From Amphiura filiformis (lineage: Eukaryota; Echinodermata; Ophiuroidea; Amphilepidida; Amphiuridae), in assembly GCF_039555335.1 (NCBI RefSeq), contig NW_027305509.1:186001-250000 (forward strand): a DNA stretch of 64,000 nt. Direction: 5' to 3'. Below are positions 1 through 11,987 of this stretch, piece after piece. The notes under the pieces are model-generated. The model had not been told where the DNA came from, did not search any database, and worked only from the letters and a program-made list of their open reading frames with translations. Positions within the stretch are counted from its first letter, which is position 1. The number at the start of each line of letters is the position of its first letter. The position numbers and the translations under genes were made by a program.

Positions 1-291
1 AACTGGTACATACATGTAGGCTTATACATGATAAACCAGGTTGCACTATGATTCAAATTTATTATACATGTTGTTACTTGAGTCAAGTTCACGAATGTAT
101 ATCAATTTCCTTTTTGCCCAGCAGCGTGGCTATATATTATTAATCGTCATTTCAATGCAAAAGGTAAAAATAGTGCAATTTACATTACTTACCATCAGAA
201 ATCAGAAGAATTATTGCACATAAAATATAGTGTTTTGATATATTATCCATGTTGCAACGTCTTTAACATTATTTTCTTACTTCCTCATGTA

Positions 292-516
292 TTAGACATA
301 AGGAAGCTTATTACATCATCCCAATGGCATAGTCCAATAACCTCAATTAAACAATCATAGTGCAAAATTTAACCTCAAGTTGCAGAGGATGAGTTTTGTA
401 CCCAAATTTTCATAGGTCATTCAATTAATGTACAAATGTATTAGGGTTAAAGAATTGTGTCCTGATAGATGCGCATACTGTGGACCCTGTGTTAGTTGCT
501 CGATTACGAAGCTTTG
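292..516 (-). repeat. Dispersed repeat, inverted relative to the copy at 54090-54305
   Basis: About 220 bp that match the reverse complement of 54090-54305 almost throughout; shared words include CATCCCAATG, TTGCAGAG, GTCATTCAAT and TGATAGATGC. The two copies lie 54 kb apart in opposite orientation, so this is an interspersed element, not a gene. No open frame of note. The rest of 1-690 is AT-rich and shows nothing else I can name. Confidence 0.7.
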
Positions 517-689
517 TCCGATTCAGTTATTGAATGGTTCATTGAGTCTTGTACAAAGAGATTGATTTGTTTTGACTACTTAGTGTAAAGAATGAACTTG
601 ACTTGAAGGTTATTTTCAGTACTAAAGAATGAACTTGGTTGAAAGGTTATTTTTAGAACTACTCCTGATTCCAGAAAAATACAGCACTG

Positions 690-945
690 TTGTTGTTGGG
701 GTTTTTTGGGGTGGTTCTTTGTTTTTATTTTGTTTTTGTTTTGTTTTTTTGTTTTGTTTTGGGGTTTTTTTGGCGTTGTTGTTTTGTTCATTTATTTTTT
801 TTTTTTTTCCTTTTTGTTTTGTTTGTTGTTGTTTTTTGTTTTGTTTTTGTTTTCCTTTTTTGTTTTGTTTGTTGTTGTTTTTTATTGTTTTTTGGTTTTG
901 TTTTCTTTTGTTGTTGTTGTTTGTTTGTTTGTTGTTTTATTACAA
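690..945. repeat. T/G low-complexity tract
   Basis: Irregular runs of TTTTG and TTGTTG over about 250 bases, strongly strand-asymmetric (T and G on the plus strand). It generates several overlapping phenylalanine-rich open frames that have no protein character. 946-1540 is ordinary AT-rich sequence without a gene. Confidence 0.85.
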
Positions 946-1540
946 CAAAAATATTATCTTGTTTTGCCAAATGAAACATAGCTAGATCCTTAGCTAACTG
1001 AGAATTAAAGTCGTAATTTTTTTTGGAAATAATGGCCAAAAACATGACGCTGTGACAATCAAGCCTGAAGACTTATACAGTTGTACTTAAACTAATTTCA
1101 GGTTATATACTAATTTAATTTGTTTAAAGTACAGTGTTTATTATCTTTTCTAACCAATTAGTTTAATGAAACATAAAATATTAGAATTATGAGCAAACTC
1201 ATTAGCCTATAGGTACCATTTTGAATGCTTAGACTTATGCTAAGTCGTTGAATTTTGTGATTGCAATTGTTGGAAAACATGCACAATTGAGTGTGTGATT
1301 TTAGCAAATTTTCTTTCAAATTGCCAAATTATTAACATTTTAATTGCCTGTTAAGACTAAATAAACACTTTGATTGCCACTTAGAACTAAATAAAGGATT
1401 AAAATTTAGCTGTTTCATTGTAAACACGGGATAATTACATTGTTAATCAAGAAGATATCACTGTGTTTTTCTGGAATCGGGAGTAGTGTTCCAGGTCAGT
1501 AATAAACCTTCTCTCTTATGGCATGATAAATTATTATCTA

Positions 1541-2017
1541 CAGCCTGTCTCAAAAAAAGTTGTGCAAGTGAAAAGCGCCCTCTGTGGCAATTAGACAATA
1601 CCTTTGTGACATGATGCTTACATTAACGTCAAGGGAACAATCTTAGCTCTCAAATACCGTTTGTTCTGTTCAATTTGCTTTTTAAATCTTGAGACATATT
1701 TAGTTAACGAAAGGGTAAAATCACAATTGTGCCACTTTTACTAGGGAATAGGGCTGTACATGTAAATCAATGATAGCGGATGTTGAAGCGTCTAAAGCAC
1801 TCCCCCTTCGGGGCTCGTGCATTAGAAGCATCGACATCAGCTCGCGTACATTTCATTAATTTGTCATATTTCATGAACTTGTCTAAGTTCATTAATCTGT
1901 AAGTGTGCAATATTTGTTTGTCTTTTAACATGTCTTGAGTGACAAAGAAAACAGTTTTTACTATGATAAAATTATTGACATGCACATGTATTTAACTTTA
2001 CAGCAGAATGTGAAATA
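1541..2017 (+). mobile_element. Truncated non-autonomous Tc1/mariner-type element
   Basis: Begins CAGCCTGTCTCAAAAAAAG directly after a TA dinucleotide and follows the same sequence as the whole copy at 29114-29998 (first terminal arm, then part of the internal region) until about 2017, where the match stops. Only one terminal arm is present, so it is a one-ended remnant. No transposase is encoded. The TA target comes from the intact copy and suggests the Tc1/mariner superfamily. Confidence 0.7.
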
Positions 2018-2084
2018 CTTTATTTGCGACAGCACACCCGGTCCCCATACCATGCACTCTCTCACCCCCAACACCACCTTTTTA

Positions 2085-2460
2085 GGGTAGGGCATGAACG
2101 ATTGGACAGTAATTTCTGCGGGACATATGAACACATCATACATATCGAAGTGCACTCTGAATACGAAGAATGTCCTTCTGATATCAAATAATTTAGATTT
2201 TTTGGAGTTTTATGGCAAATGATTAAAAATTTATGTTTTTGATATTTATGCTCGAAGTAAACTTTATGAATCTGATGATATGTACTTAAAGTGTATGTAG
2301 CTGGGATGAAAAGCCGACGATCAATTGAAAATTTTGACCTTTCGTATTGAAGATATCGATTTCTTTTTCTAGAACACCATAACAAATTATCTTCAATATG
2401 AAAAGTCAAAATGTCGGCTTCCAAAAATCAGATTTTGACCATATAACTTTTATTTTGTAG
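2085..2460 (+). mobile_element. Partial MITE of the family found whole at 16578-17136
   Basis: Shares long stretches with the element after the PLAC8 gene: ATACGAAGAATGTC, TGATATCAAATAATTT, AGCCGACGATCAAT and TTGAAGATATCGAT. The left arm and middle are recognisable, while the right terminal arm is not. It lies immediately after the truncated Tc1-type remnant. Open frames here are by-products. Confidence 0.65.
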
Positions 2461-2570
2461 CCAAGATTTAAGAGTATAATCACGGGTGATTTCAATTTCC
2501 TGGCACGTAAGAAAACAGAGAGATTATGATGGAGGTAGAACTTTTTGAATGACCCTCATACAAAACAGGA

Positions 2571-3235
2571 CATTGTAGCACTCATACAAATTTAGAAAAC
2601 GCCTCGTTTACGATGTTGGTGACGAGCTTTTCATATCCTCGGTACGCAGCCAACAATATCTTACAAGTATAAGTAGTCGTGGGTGTGACAAATCTCAGAA
2701 CATCTTTACATAATATTGGTCGAAGTTTGCTACTCGTGAGATGATTGGTTGTTTGTGATCTTTTACTCGGCGATTCGTCAATTTAAGAATCCCGCTTCAT
2801 CTTACACGAATAAGATTCAATCTTACGCCAATAAGATGCAATCTTACACGTGTACAACACCGGCAGGTAGTAGTGCATTGACTACTTAAATTAATTCTGG
2901 TTAGCAATTTCCTTTCTTTGAAGGAATTGGACTGTAAGCTTATTAGCTAGCTAGCCCAGATCTATGAATGGCCAAGTGGACCAAAAAACGTGTAAGATTA
3001 TACGTGTAACCTTACACGTGTAAGATGGCATCTTACACGTGTAAGATTGCATCTTATACGTGTAAGATCGCATCTTATACGTCTTAGAAACTAGCGGGTT
3101 GCTTAAATTGACGAATCATAATAAAGAACCCATATTTAAACCCCAAACAACCAATCATCTTACGCGTATTCATCTTTGACCAATGAAATCTCGACATAGC
3201 TTTTCTTACACGCGTAAGAATTGCATATTAGGGAT
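2571..3235 (+). repeat. Foldback element rich in CTTACACGTGTAAG palindromes, copy 1
   Basis: Starts with the same sequence as copy 2 at 3478 (ACAGGACATTGTAGCACTC) and carries outer inverted sequences (ACCAATCATC near 3146 against GATGATTGGT near 2740; AATTGACGAATC against GATTCGTCAATT). The centre is packed with tandem versions of the 14-bp palindrome CTTACACGTGTAAG, each with a CACGTG core. No coding content. Family unknown to me. Confidence 0.7.
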
Positions 3236-3477
3236 GGACAGTATTCAAGTTTGACTAAAACATACGACGAGCGTCAAATAATCTCAGCCACGATATCGAT
3301 ATGTACCACGGTAGAACGTGACCATTTTACTTTGACCTCTTGAAATTAATTGATATTGAGTACAAATTGACTCCAGATATCTGAGAAAAAGTAACCAGAA
3401 AGTGAGATAAATTGGGCTGTGACCATGACGGTCCAACAATCGGAACAATTCCCGACAGAGTTTCGGCATACAATAAT

Positions 3478-3860
3478 ACAGGACATTGTAGCACTCATAC
3501 AAACTAAGAAAATGCCTTGTTTACGATGTTCGTGACGAGCTCTATACTTATCCTCGGTACGCCGCCAATAATATCTGATAATATCGCGTATCGTCCATCA
3601 CTAAATTCAAAATCTTACACGTATAAGAAGTCGTGGTGTTACAAATCTAAAACGTCTTTACATATTATTGGTCGATGTTTGCAACGCGTAAGATGATTGG
3701 TAGGTTGTGATCTCTTACTCTGTGATTCGTCAACTTAAAAATCCCGATTCATTCTTACACGTGTAAGATGCAACCTTACACGTATAAGATGCATTCTTAC
3801 GCGTATAAGATGCAATCTTACACGTGTAACCTTACACGTTTGTCTTACACGTTTTCATAC
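3478..3860 (+). repeat. Foldback element rich in CTTACACGTGTAAG palindromes, copy 2
   Basis: Direct repeat of the first part of 2571-3235, offset by about 907 bp, again ending in a run of CTTACACGTGTAAG and CTTACACGTATAAG units. The far inverted arm of copy 1 is missing, so this copy looks one-sided. The 240 bases between the copies show nothing identifiable. Confidence 0.65.
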
Positions 3861-4968
3861 AGATCAACACTATAAACTGTGACAATAATTGTGTTTACAT
3901 TTTCTTATATATCAAGCAATGGAAAATCCCAAGAATTAATAGCCAAATGTGATCTTGGGAATTCCCAAGCCTTCATTATAACATTAACCTTTCTCATTAC
4001 ATCACTTCCTTAGGGGAATTCCATTACATCATTTTCACTTTACAACCTCAGGGTTTTTTCAAATATTCCAAATTAGATATGATTCAACTAGTTTTGCTCA
4101 ATTTGAGAGGGGAATTCCCCAAAAATTTCATCACTCATGTAACTTTGTAAACAAAGATAAATCTTCAAATTAAATTACTGAGGGCACATCACAATATATA
4201 TTAAAATAAAGAAATATTAAAAGGTAAATATATGCTTATACCAATTGTGCTCACATTGCTATTTTTAGACTTTGTCAATTTATTTCGTTCCAATGACCGG
4301 TCAGAATGGGAAACTTTGAAAATTCATAATTCGAAAAGTTTTTGACCGATTTTGACCATTTAACCACCAAAATACTTCTGTTGATGAGTTCTTTCCAGAC
4401 AATAATCTTTTGTAGCAATAGGTGCAACATGAAATTATGATGGTCATCCCTAGTATAACATTGGTTTAGTGTCAGTTATTTGTCAAATTCATGTAATGAA
4501 TTGACAAAAATACACAATTTATATATCTTTATATTATACAATGCTAAATCGTGGGACAATATAATGTTAGAGCACTTTGATTATCGTCATGTCACTTAAC
4601 GTAGCGAGGAGATATGACACCGAAAAGGAATGACATTTATTTGTCTTTATACTGTGATAACTTTACATTGTAGAAAGTTGAACTGTTATTGTTCCTACTA
4701 ATATGCATATATGATTAGCCTTTGAGTTGGAGTAGACTTTTGTCTAACGGAGAAGTTATTCATCATCAACGGGAACAAAGGAAGACTACTCAACAGGAGA
4801 TCGGAATTAGTATCAAAGTGTCACCATCAAAATAAGTTCAAACTCGCAAATTTCATCAAGGATATTATGTAAGTATTTCTCTCACGTCCGCTATACCCGT
4901 CTTATTCCGCCCTCTATGATAGACCAAATTTCCCTCTCACGTCCGCATTAACAGGATAAGCCCTTTGG
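3861..4968. other. AT-rich intergenic stretch without a gene
   Basis: No splice-supported exon or long open frame. A short segment at 4168-4200 (TTACTGAGGGCACATCACAA) recurs nearly unchanged at 12650-12682 inside PLAC8 intron 1, so it is part of some dispersed repeat. Confidence 0.5.
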
Positions 4969-5340
4969 CAGTGGCGGATTTAAGCTGTCAGCAAGTCAGC
5001 AAGTGCTGACAAGGCCCTCTGTTATTTTGGCAAAGCCCCCCCCCCTTGCTTTTTATTGCTTTAATTGTTTTCTGCAAAGTTCAAAGGTCCGGTGGGTAGA
5101 ATAGTACTGAAATGGTTATACCCGTGCATGCAAGAGGACATTCTATTTATGCCTGCATCTTGAAAAGTTTCATGCGCACGTATCTCATAACATTGGGCCG
5201 AACTAATGATCACTATCAAATTTTGTTCTTACTCTCCTCCCGACAAAAATTCAGGTACCTTCCTGATTTCAACTCTTTACCATTGGGCCCCAGGATATTT
5301 TGCTGACAAGGCCCTTTTCCTTAAACCCGCCTCTGCCCTT
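4969..5340. repeat. Foldback element with GGCAGTGGCGGATTTAAG ends
   Basis: The left end GGCAGTGGCGGATTTAAG is answered at 5320-5337 by its approximate inverse TTAAACCCGCCTCTGCC, and the sub-ends read GTGCTGACAAGGCCCT and GCTGACAAGGCCCTTTT. The interior has a C-run and no transposase. It belongs to the loose group of 'AGTGGCG...' inverted-repeat elements also seen at 52126-52446 and 54897-55053. Confidence 0.65.
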
Positions 5341-5765
5341 TGGTAAGTTGCTAATAGTCCGCAGTTGTCTGATGATCGCATTAGCGTGAAACAACTTTCG
5401 TTCCGCAAGTTCTTCTCGTATTTATTTATTTGTTTATTTTATTGTTTCCATAATCAATTTTGAGGTGGTGGGTTTTGGTAGCTGACGGGTAGAAGGGTGT
5501 CTTTTGGAGCTACAAACAGTCAAAATCAATGGTCTTTTTTTGGCCTTCTGGTTGAAATGAGCAATTTAGGGGTCTTTCAGAGCTGAGATTTTCAAAAGTG
5601 TCTTTCAGCGCTCTGCTTTGGAAACATTCAGGTGTCTTTCGTAGCTGTACGGTCCAAAAGCAGGGGTCTTTGGGGGGAGCATATCTGTATGGTCATTTAT
5701 GTTGCATGTAGTTCAAATTTGCAAAAGTATATAAAAAGTCCAAAAATTTAAGAATTTGTTAACGT

Positions 5766-6232
5766 GACCAGAATTCGGGTACTCAACTGCTATGTCGTCC
5801 CTGTATTAATGTATGGAAGTGAAGCATGGTCAATAACAACAGACATTAAAAGGAGATTGGAGAGCTGCGAGATGTGGTTCCTTAGAAGAATGATGAAGAT
5901 CCCGTGGACTGATAAAGTGTCTAATGACGATGTCCTAAGTAGAGCAAATGTGAACAGGAAGCTGTTACGTGAAATCAGAATTAAGCAGCTCAAATTCCTT
6001 TGTCATATCCTCAGAAAGGATGGTTTCGAGAACCTAGTATTGACAGGAAGAATAGAAGGAACAAGGAGCAGAGGCAGGAAGAGAGTGATGTGGTTATCAA
6101 ATCTGAAAGACTGGCTAAAAGAAAGGGGAGCTGAACATAAAGCGATAGAGCTTCTGGAGATGGCTTATAACAGAGAATTGTGGCATAACATGATCACCAA
6201 CGTCTTAGGATATGGCACCTAGAGAGAGAGAG
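5766..6232 (+). mobile_element. 5'-truncated RTE-clade (BovB-like) LINE, intact C-terminal ORF
   Basis: Encodes the C-terminal part of an RTE-type reverse transcriptase ORF to its own stop (6220-6222): YVVPVLMYGSEAWS, RRLESCEMWFLRRMMKIPWT, a GRIEGTRSRGRKR basic patch and a final ELLEMAYNRELW. This follows the order of the BovB/RTE C-terminus (YGCESW, ELWCWRRLLRVPWT, GRRRRGRQR, DREAW). The 3' end is a short GAGAGAGAGA tract. Flanks at 5731-5765 and 6233-6267 are identical 35-bp direct repeats, which fix both ends of the insertion. With no stop or frameshift and a perfect duplication, the insertion looks very recent. Only about 467 bp of the element was copied, so it cannot move itself. Confidence 0.9.
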
Positions 6233-6410
6233 ATAAAAAGTCCAAAAATTTAAGAATTTGTTAACGTAGCGGTCAAAAAAGGTCTAAATTTGGGAAAGAA
6301 AGTCCACTTTTCACAGAATTGCCCCCCCTTTGAAAAGAGACCACTTTTTCAAAATCAGCACCCCCCCCACACACACACACATACCCACACAAATCCTGGC
6401 TACGAGCCTG

Positions 6411-6505
6411 AGGTACCCATTTGAAATGCACACTCCATGTGTAAAAGAATAAAGTCACGTCTTTCAGAGGTTAGAGGTTGTATGGATTTCAGCTGGAATA
6501 GCCGA
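6411..6505 (+). repeat. Half of the GGCTATTCCAGTTGAAATCC palindromic MITE
   Basis: Reads CCATTTGAAATGCACACTCC to TGGATTTCAGCTGGAATAGCC, the right half of the ~190-bp palindrome that occurs whole at 14262, 53726, 55755 and 59967. The left half is absent. Confidence 0.7.
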
Positions 6506-6675
6506 ATTTATTGTTGCGACTTATTCAGCGGTGAAAAATCATTTCAAGTAATATTTTGTATAGAAATTTGTATCCATATTAGGTTACGTGATATCACGTC
6601 TTGTCATTGCCAAGTTAAGTTATTGTTATTTAGATTAAATGACTTCAATTCTGGTCCTATACATAATATATCTAG

Positions 6676-6772
6676 GTGCGCATTCAGTGTGAATCGATTC
6701 ATACCAGTAGGAAATATACCGGATCGACACAACCAGGATTTGGACAAGAAGAACAAACTTGTGGAATCACAG
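6676..6772 (+). other. Possible 5' non-coding exon of the PLAC8-family gene
   Basis: A weak candidate. ATATATCTAG precedes it and a good donor follows (CACAG then GTATGTG at 6773). The first coding exon of the PLAC8 gene has a strong splice acceptor at 11828, so at least one upstream non-coding exon must exist on the plus strand, and this is the best-looking donor I noticed. It could equally be chance. Confidence 0.2.
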
Positions 6773-6829
6773 GTATGTGCTTTGATTAGGGATATAATTA
6801 TACCAAACGGTGTTACAGTTTGTGATTGA

Positions 6830-9700
6830 AGGCGCAGTGTACTTGAATAGCTAATATTTTTAGTTCATAAGACTTTTAAAATGAATTTTGTTTTTAAACC
6901 TGGCATTATTTGTGATGATAACAATTGTCCCAACTTAACCTATTTGGAATCAGCCAGGTTCGTTGTGCTTGTAGGGCAACGGAGGAATTTTGAACTCACT
7001 ACGTTAAACGGCCAAAATAGTCAGACGGGTTTTTTTATTTATTAATACTTCATTATTTCGGTTTATATGGACAGAAACCTTCCCGACAGTAGTTCATTTG
7101 TAGTACTAATATTTTTTCATCATTTTTGGATAACAAATATTTACAGAAATCATGCATTGTGGCTTTGAATTGTACACAATTTGTTGTCAGCCAAGCCCGT
7201 AGCCAAGATTTATTGGGGTGGTGCGGTTACGGCTCTGATTCAGGCGAGTATGATGATAGGATCCATATTGTCCAGTTTTAGCCAAATAACTAAAACAATA
7301 ATTATGCAGTACTTAATACTTACCGGGTACATATATTAATCTTATGAGTCAGGGAAGCCAATAATCGCATTTTTATTTCACAGGTCTTGCATTTCTTGAG
7401 TTAAGGTCAATAATATAACAAAACACAAGTTTTGGGCGTTTTCCTCCTCCCATGAAAATTCATGCATATATGGTAGAAATGACACACCTTATATCAAGCC
7501 AAGGGATGCCTTGATATCACATTCCTTTTGTGTGTCACCTTTATTTGTCTCAATATTTTAGTGTAAACACCGATAGGTTATGCTACCCTCTGATCCGCCT
7601 TGAAACTCCTATTTACTTGAGGGCCGATATAGCAGGTGTCAGGTCGAAATGAAACTAACTAATATTTGGACATTTCCGTGCCGTTTTCCAGTGGTGTAGA
7701 TTTCTTTTTACCATTGGCTGGATGGTGTGGGAAACTTGTCTTGAAGTGTAGTAAATCCAGCACCCTTTGGCAATAAAATATGTTTATCATAGTGCAGTTA
7801 TGCTGCACAACAAACATGATTCGACATTTGCAGTACTGAAACCAGGTTAACAGGAAATTACTCCAGCAAAATCAATCGATAAAGTCTAGCCCATCCTCGA
7901 CATTGAATGGTGGACTGCACTTATGCCCAAATATGGCACTTGCCAATCAATGATCACCCACTTGAAATCCCCTAACTCGCTACACTGACCAAAGTTATGG
8001 ACAGATATGGGAGATGTGTTTCCTGTTATCTGTCATTTACATATCAGGGAGGTACGAACATTTGCAGATGCCCCACCAACTCAGTTTTTAGCCTACATGT
8101 AATGTATACATTATGCTTGATGAACAGCAAGTCCAAAATATCTGTAAAGTGGTTTAGTTTTAATGCCCTTCGGAAGAGAGCGGTCCACAAGTGATTGATA
8201 ATCGTTAAAAGTTCCATTTGATTTACACAGGGAATTTTGCAGGCCATGCCGTGCCCTTCCTTACTAAAACACCAAAGTGCGAATATTTTCAAACATCTAA
8301 ATTATTTAAATATTTAGGACATGTTACAAATCTATATTTTCGAGTACAAAAATATTGTCCGGTTATTTTTCACACAGTAACGTTAACTAGGCAATGCCCT
8401 AAACCTATAACATACACTGTTTGCAGGGGTCATACGTCAATGGTGAGAGAACTGTGTATTGTGTGTAGACAAATGAACAGTAACTGCAGTATGTGGTATA
8501 AATGCGAGCGAAATATGGTACAAAAGTGGAATTAATTCTCGCGAAGTGCGCAAAATTGGCACTTTTTAGGTTGAAATGGTCAAATATGAGGTTAATTTGG
8601 TCAGAAACCCACATTAAGACGTCAACATTTTTGGGGGGATGACTGCAATGACCACCACCCCCTATCAGAATGTTGCCCCCCCTACGAGATCTATGCCTAT
8701 GCTCTCTTCTGTAGTAATCTAGAGCGTTTTTATTTAAAAGGTGCACTAAATGCCCACCTACCAAAAATCTTCCCCCTTTTGGCTTGCCAAAAATCTCTTG
8801 TTTCCCCTCCTTTTGATCTGCCGAAAATTCCCCACCTTTTTACTCTGAAAAATATTGCTTGCCCTTTCCCTCTTTATGCCCACCCAGGAAGAACAAATAA
8901 TTATTGCACAGTCCCTTATAGAACAAACTTAAAGGCCCATTCAGTGATCCCAGCGCAAGTGAATAAAAATTGGTCATTCAAATTGTTATTAATTTTGGTA
9001 TTTTTGAAATGAAAAAATTGGCAAAAAACGAAGAAAACAGCAGTATTGACGAAGTTGACGCCCCATTCAAATACATGTAGGCCTAGCTAATTTATACACT
9101 GTCAGAATATGAATTACAGATTCATGTAAATGTCTTACTTTGTCTTAAATACATGACATTCGGCTGAACCACTAGCAGGCTATGTTAGCACATTATGACA
9201 AAGACAAAGGTACCAATCCTTTGAATTTGGATAATTTTTACGATCGTCCGAATGAGCAAATCACTAATAGGCCTTTAAATATCAAGGTCTAGAATATAGG
9301 CCTAGATGGAATTTCTATTCAGTCTCATTTAATAATATTTTATTCCATAGAAATTGGAATAGATTCCCGACACAGACGATATAACAATACGCTTGCCTTA
9401 GGCATGTTAGGATGAATGTAAACATGATAAATGGCAGCATGGAATACGAAATAAATAGTGAGTTGTGATACCAAGTGGAACCATTGCAGTTCTACCATTA
9501 TTATTACAAGGCGTCGGAAGCATTACATACTATTCTGTATATTAATGACAACACGTATTTGGAGTAAATCGTGTTTGAAAATCTTTGTGCCGGATTTTGC
9601 GTCAAAAATACCCAGTGATACCAGTTTTCAATAGAAAGAAGACAAATGGGAGATCTGTGTATATGTACTCCCAGATGACCAAACTAGTTTGCAGTGAGCA
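6830..9700. other. Intergenic stretch without a recognisable gene
   Basis: Scanned on both strands: only short, uncharacteristic open frames with no family resemblance and no consistent exon series. Contains C-rich and G-rich patches around 8630-8850 of the kind found in the 'ggggg' foldback elements. Nothing else identifiable. Confidence 0.5.
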
Positions 9701-9709
9701 GATGGGATC

Positions 9710-9710
<1 letters not shown>

Positions 9711-9758
<48 letters not shown>

Positions 9759-9768
9759 TAATAATAAC
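9711..9768. repeat. (TAA)n microsatellite
   Basis: About 19 units of TAA with one TGA variant near the end. It abuts the ~107-bp tandem repeat that starts at about 9786; a second short (TAA)n lies at its far side (10391-10402), so the two probably moved or expanded as one composite repeat. Confidence 0.95.
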
Positions 9769-9785
9769 TAGGCGGCTACCCGTAT

Positions 9786-10330
9786 TTGACCTCAGATGAC
9801 CCCTGGTGACCCCGACATGACTTTCCAAAAATTTGGCTCTAAATGTTGACTGTACCCACCTAGTTTCTTGCCTATACAACAGTTTTTAGTAATTTGACCT
9901 CAGATAACCCCGGATGTCCCCAAAATGACCTTCAAAAACATTTGTTTTAAATGTTGACTGTACCCACCAAGTTTCATGACCATACGACAGTTTAAGTTAT
10001 TTGACCTCAGATGAACCCTGGGTGACCCTGGATGACCCCAAAACGACCTTCAAAAAATTTGGTTCTAAATGTTGACTGTACCCACCAAGTTTCATGTCCA
10101 TACGACAGTTTTAAGTTATTTGACCTCAGATGACCCCAGATGACCCCAAAATGATCTTCAAAAATTTGCCTCTAACTATTGACTGTATTTTAAAACCATA
10201 CGACAGTTTTTGCTAATTTGACCTCAGATGACCCCTAGATGACCTTGGGTGACCTTGACCCACTAACCAATACAAACTTGTTTTGTATGGGGTCAAGCTG
10301 CACCCACCCACCAAGTTTGAGGAACGTGCC
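9786..10330. repeat. Tandem repeat, ~107-bp period, about five copies
   Basis: Units begin TTGACCTCAGATGACCCC at about 9787, 9895, 10000, 10119 and 10218 and contain TAAATGTTGACTGTACCCACC and CATACGACAGTTT. Spacing is 99-119 bp, with drift between copies. The end of the array runs into CACCCACCCACCAAGTTTGA and an AGACAGACACACA tail. No coding sense in any frame. Confidence 0.85.
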
Positions 10331-10807
10331 ACCCCTAGTCTCCGAGAAAATAGGAGGACAGACACACACAGAGACAGATAGACACACAGATAATAATAAT
10401 AATAGGCACATTCTCCGATAAAGTGTTCAAAATGCCAAATATGTGTCGCCCATAGTTTCAAGTCGTATTCAGACTTGTTTCTTCAGAAAGAAATAACTTT
10501 TATTAATCATGTTAATATAACTTATACTTAGGAGTTGCTTTTTAAAATGTGTGAGGCTAGAGGTTGTAACATGCCTAGAAAGTATAAAACAATAAAGCTG
10601 ATTATGCATGTCCATTGTGTTCCTCCATGTCGCCAGCCAAGGTGTGTTCAGTATAACGTGTCCCTGCTCTCTAAACATGCGCGCACATAATGGATTATAG
10701 GTACTTTTCATTAGCTGGTATCATGCCCTAATTATAAAGTATAAATCATCACAACACAGATTATTAAATTTTTCCAACAGGTCTTTCAGACTATGTCGCC
10801 AATATTG

Positions 10808-11197
10808 TTCACAGATACGTTACCATATTTCTAATGGATAACAATCTGTGAAAATAATTGGCTAGATGAATGTTCTCATATATGATGGATCAAGCAGGCT
10901 CCATAGTTATATTATATATATGGAACAAAACACAATGGTTTCAAAGTAAAAAAAATCAGGGCTATTAATGGCAAAAAGTCCTGACGTTACGTTCATGCCT
11001 TCACAGATACGTTACCTACATTCTACTCTCCTCGGAAAAAACGCTGTTATAAATGAAGCCAAATACCATACCAGACTTTAGTACATTGGGTGATGACTGA
11101 TCAAGTATTGGTATTAAGTCGGTCAGTTTTTACACTTGCACGATTAAGACAAAGATGGGAAAGGGTTTCACAGATACGTTACCACTGATACGTTACC
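10808..11197. repeat. Spaced 17-bp motif TTCACAGATACGTTACC
   Basis: Exact copies at 10808-10824, 11000-11016 and 11167-11183, with a partial fourth (CTGATACGTTACC) at 11185-11197. The sequence between the motifs is not obviously repeated. Function unknown; it could be the trace of an old tandem repeat or a cluster of binding sites. Confidence 0.6.
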
Positions 11198-11384
11198 CCC
11201 AATACGTACAAGTAATATTGCTCAAAAATGAAATATTGTTGAAAAATCACCCATGCATTGTTTTGTGTTCTTAAACTATTAAAGTTTACGATTCTGAATG
11301 AATTTTATGAATTCTTTGTGGTTGGCATTTTGTCATTCCTGAGACCAAACTTGGACGCTTTAACGAAGAATGGGCCAATAGCAC

Positions 11385-11683
<299 letters not shown>

Positions 11684-11689
11684 GCATTA

Positions 11690-11790
11690 AGGGGGTACTA
11701 TCCCCCTGCCCAATTTTGTGCCTATTTTTGCATCTTTCTCAAAAATTATAGCGCATTGGTGACAAATAATAATAATAATAATAATAATAA
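11690..11790 (+). repeat. One arm of the AGGGGGTACTAC MITE
   Basis: TAAGGGGGTACTATCCCCC and CTATTTTTGCATCTTTCTCA match the left arm of the complete palindrome at 12107-12466. The copy stops where the 11767 (TAA)n begins. Confidence 0.7.
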
Positions 11791-11828
11791 TATTACTCTT
11801 TTTTTCTTATGTCTTTCCTATTTTACAG

Positions 11829-11987
11829 AAAATTCATAGTCGGAATTCTTCGAGACGCCTTTTTATACCCACAATCCTTCACCAATAGCAGAGCGTAGTA
11901 AGGATACAAACTAAATAAATAATGGCCACCACGACGACAACGGTAATAACACAGCAACCTGGAGCAGGGCAGACACAGGTGGTTCAG
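11829..11987 (+). CDS. PLAC8-family gene exon with start codon (UTR 11829-11921)
   Basis: The acceptor TTTCCTATTTTACAG ends at 11828. The 5' UTR part runs to 11921 and the coding part 11922-11987 encodes 22 residues ending VVQ before the donor GTATGG. Phase 0 at the exit. Confidence 0.88.

Noticed and set aside
629-985. Open frames of 90-118 codons rich in Phe, Cys and Val
   Set aside because: They arise from a T/G low-complexity tract; three frames are open at once and none has domain character.
6437-6829. 130-codon plus-strand frame
   Set aside because: Starts inside a half MITE, no family resemblance, ordinary for chance in this composition. Only its inner segment was kept as a weak UTR-exon candidate.
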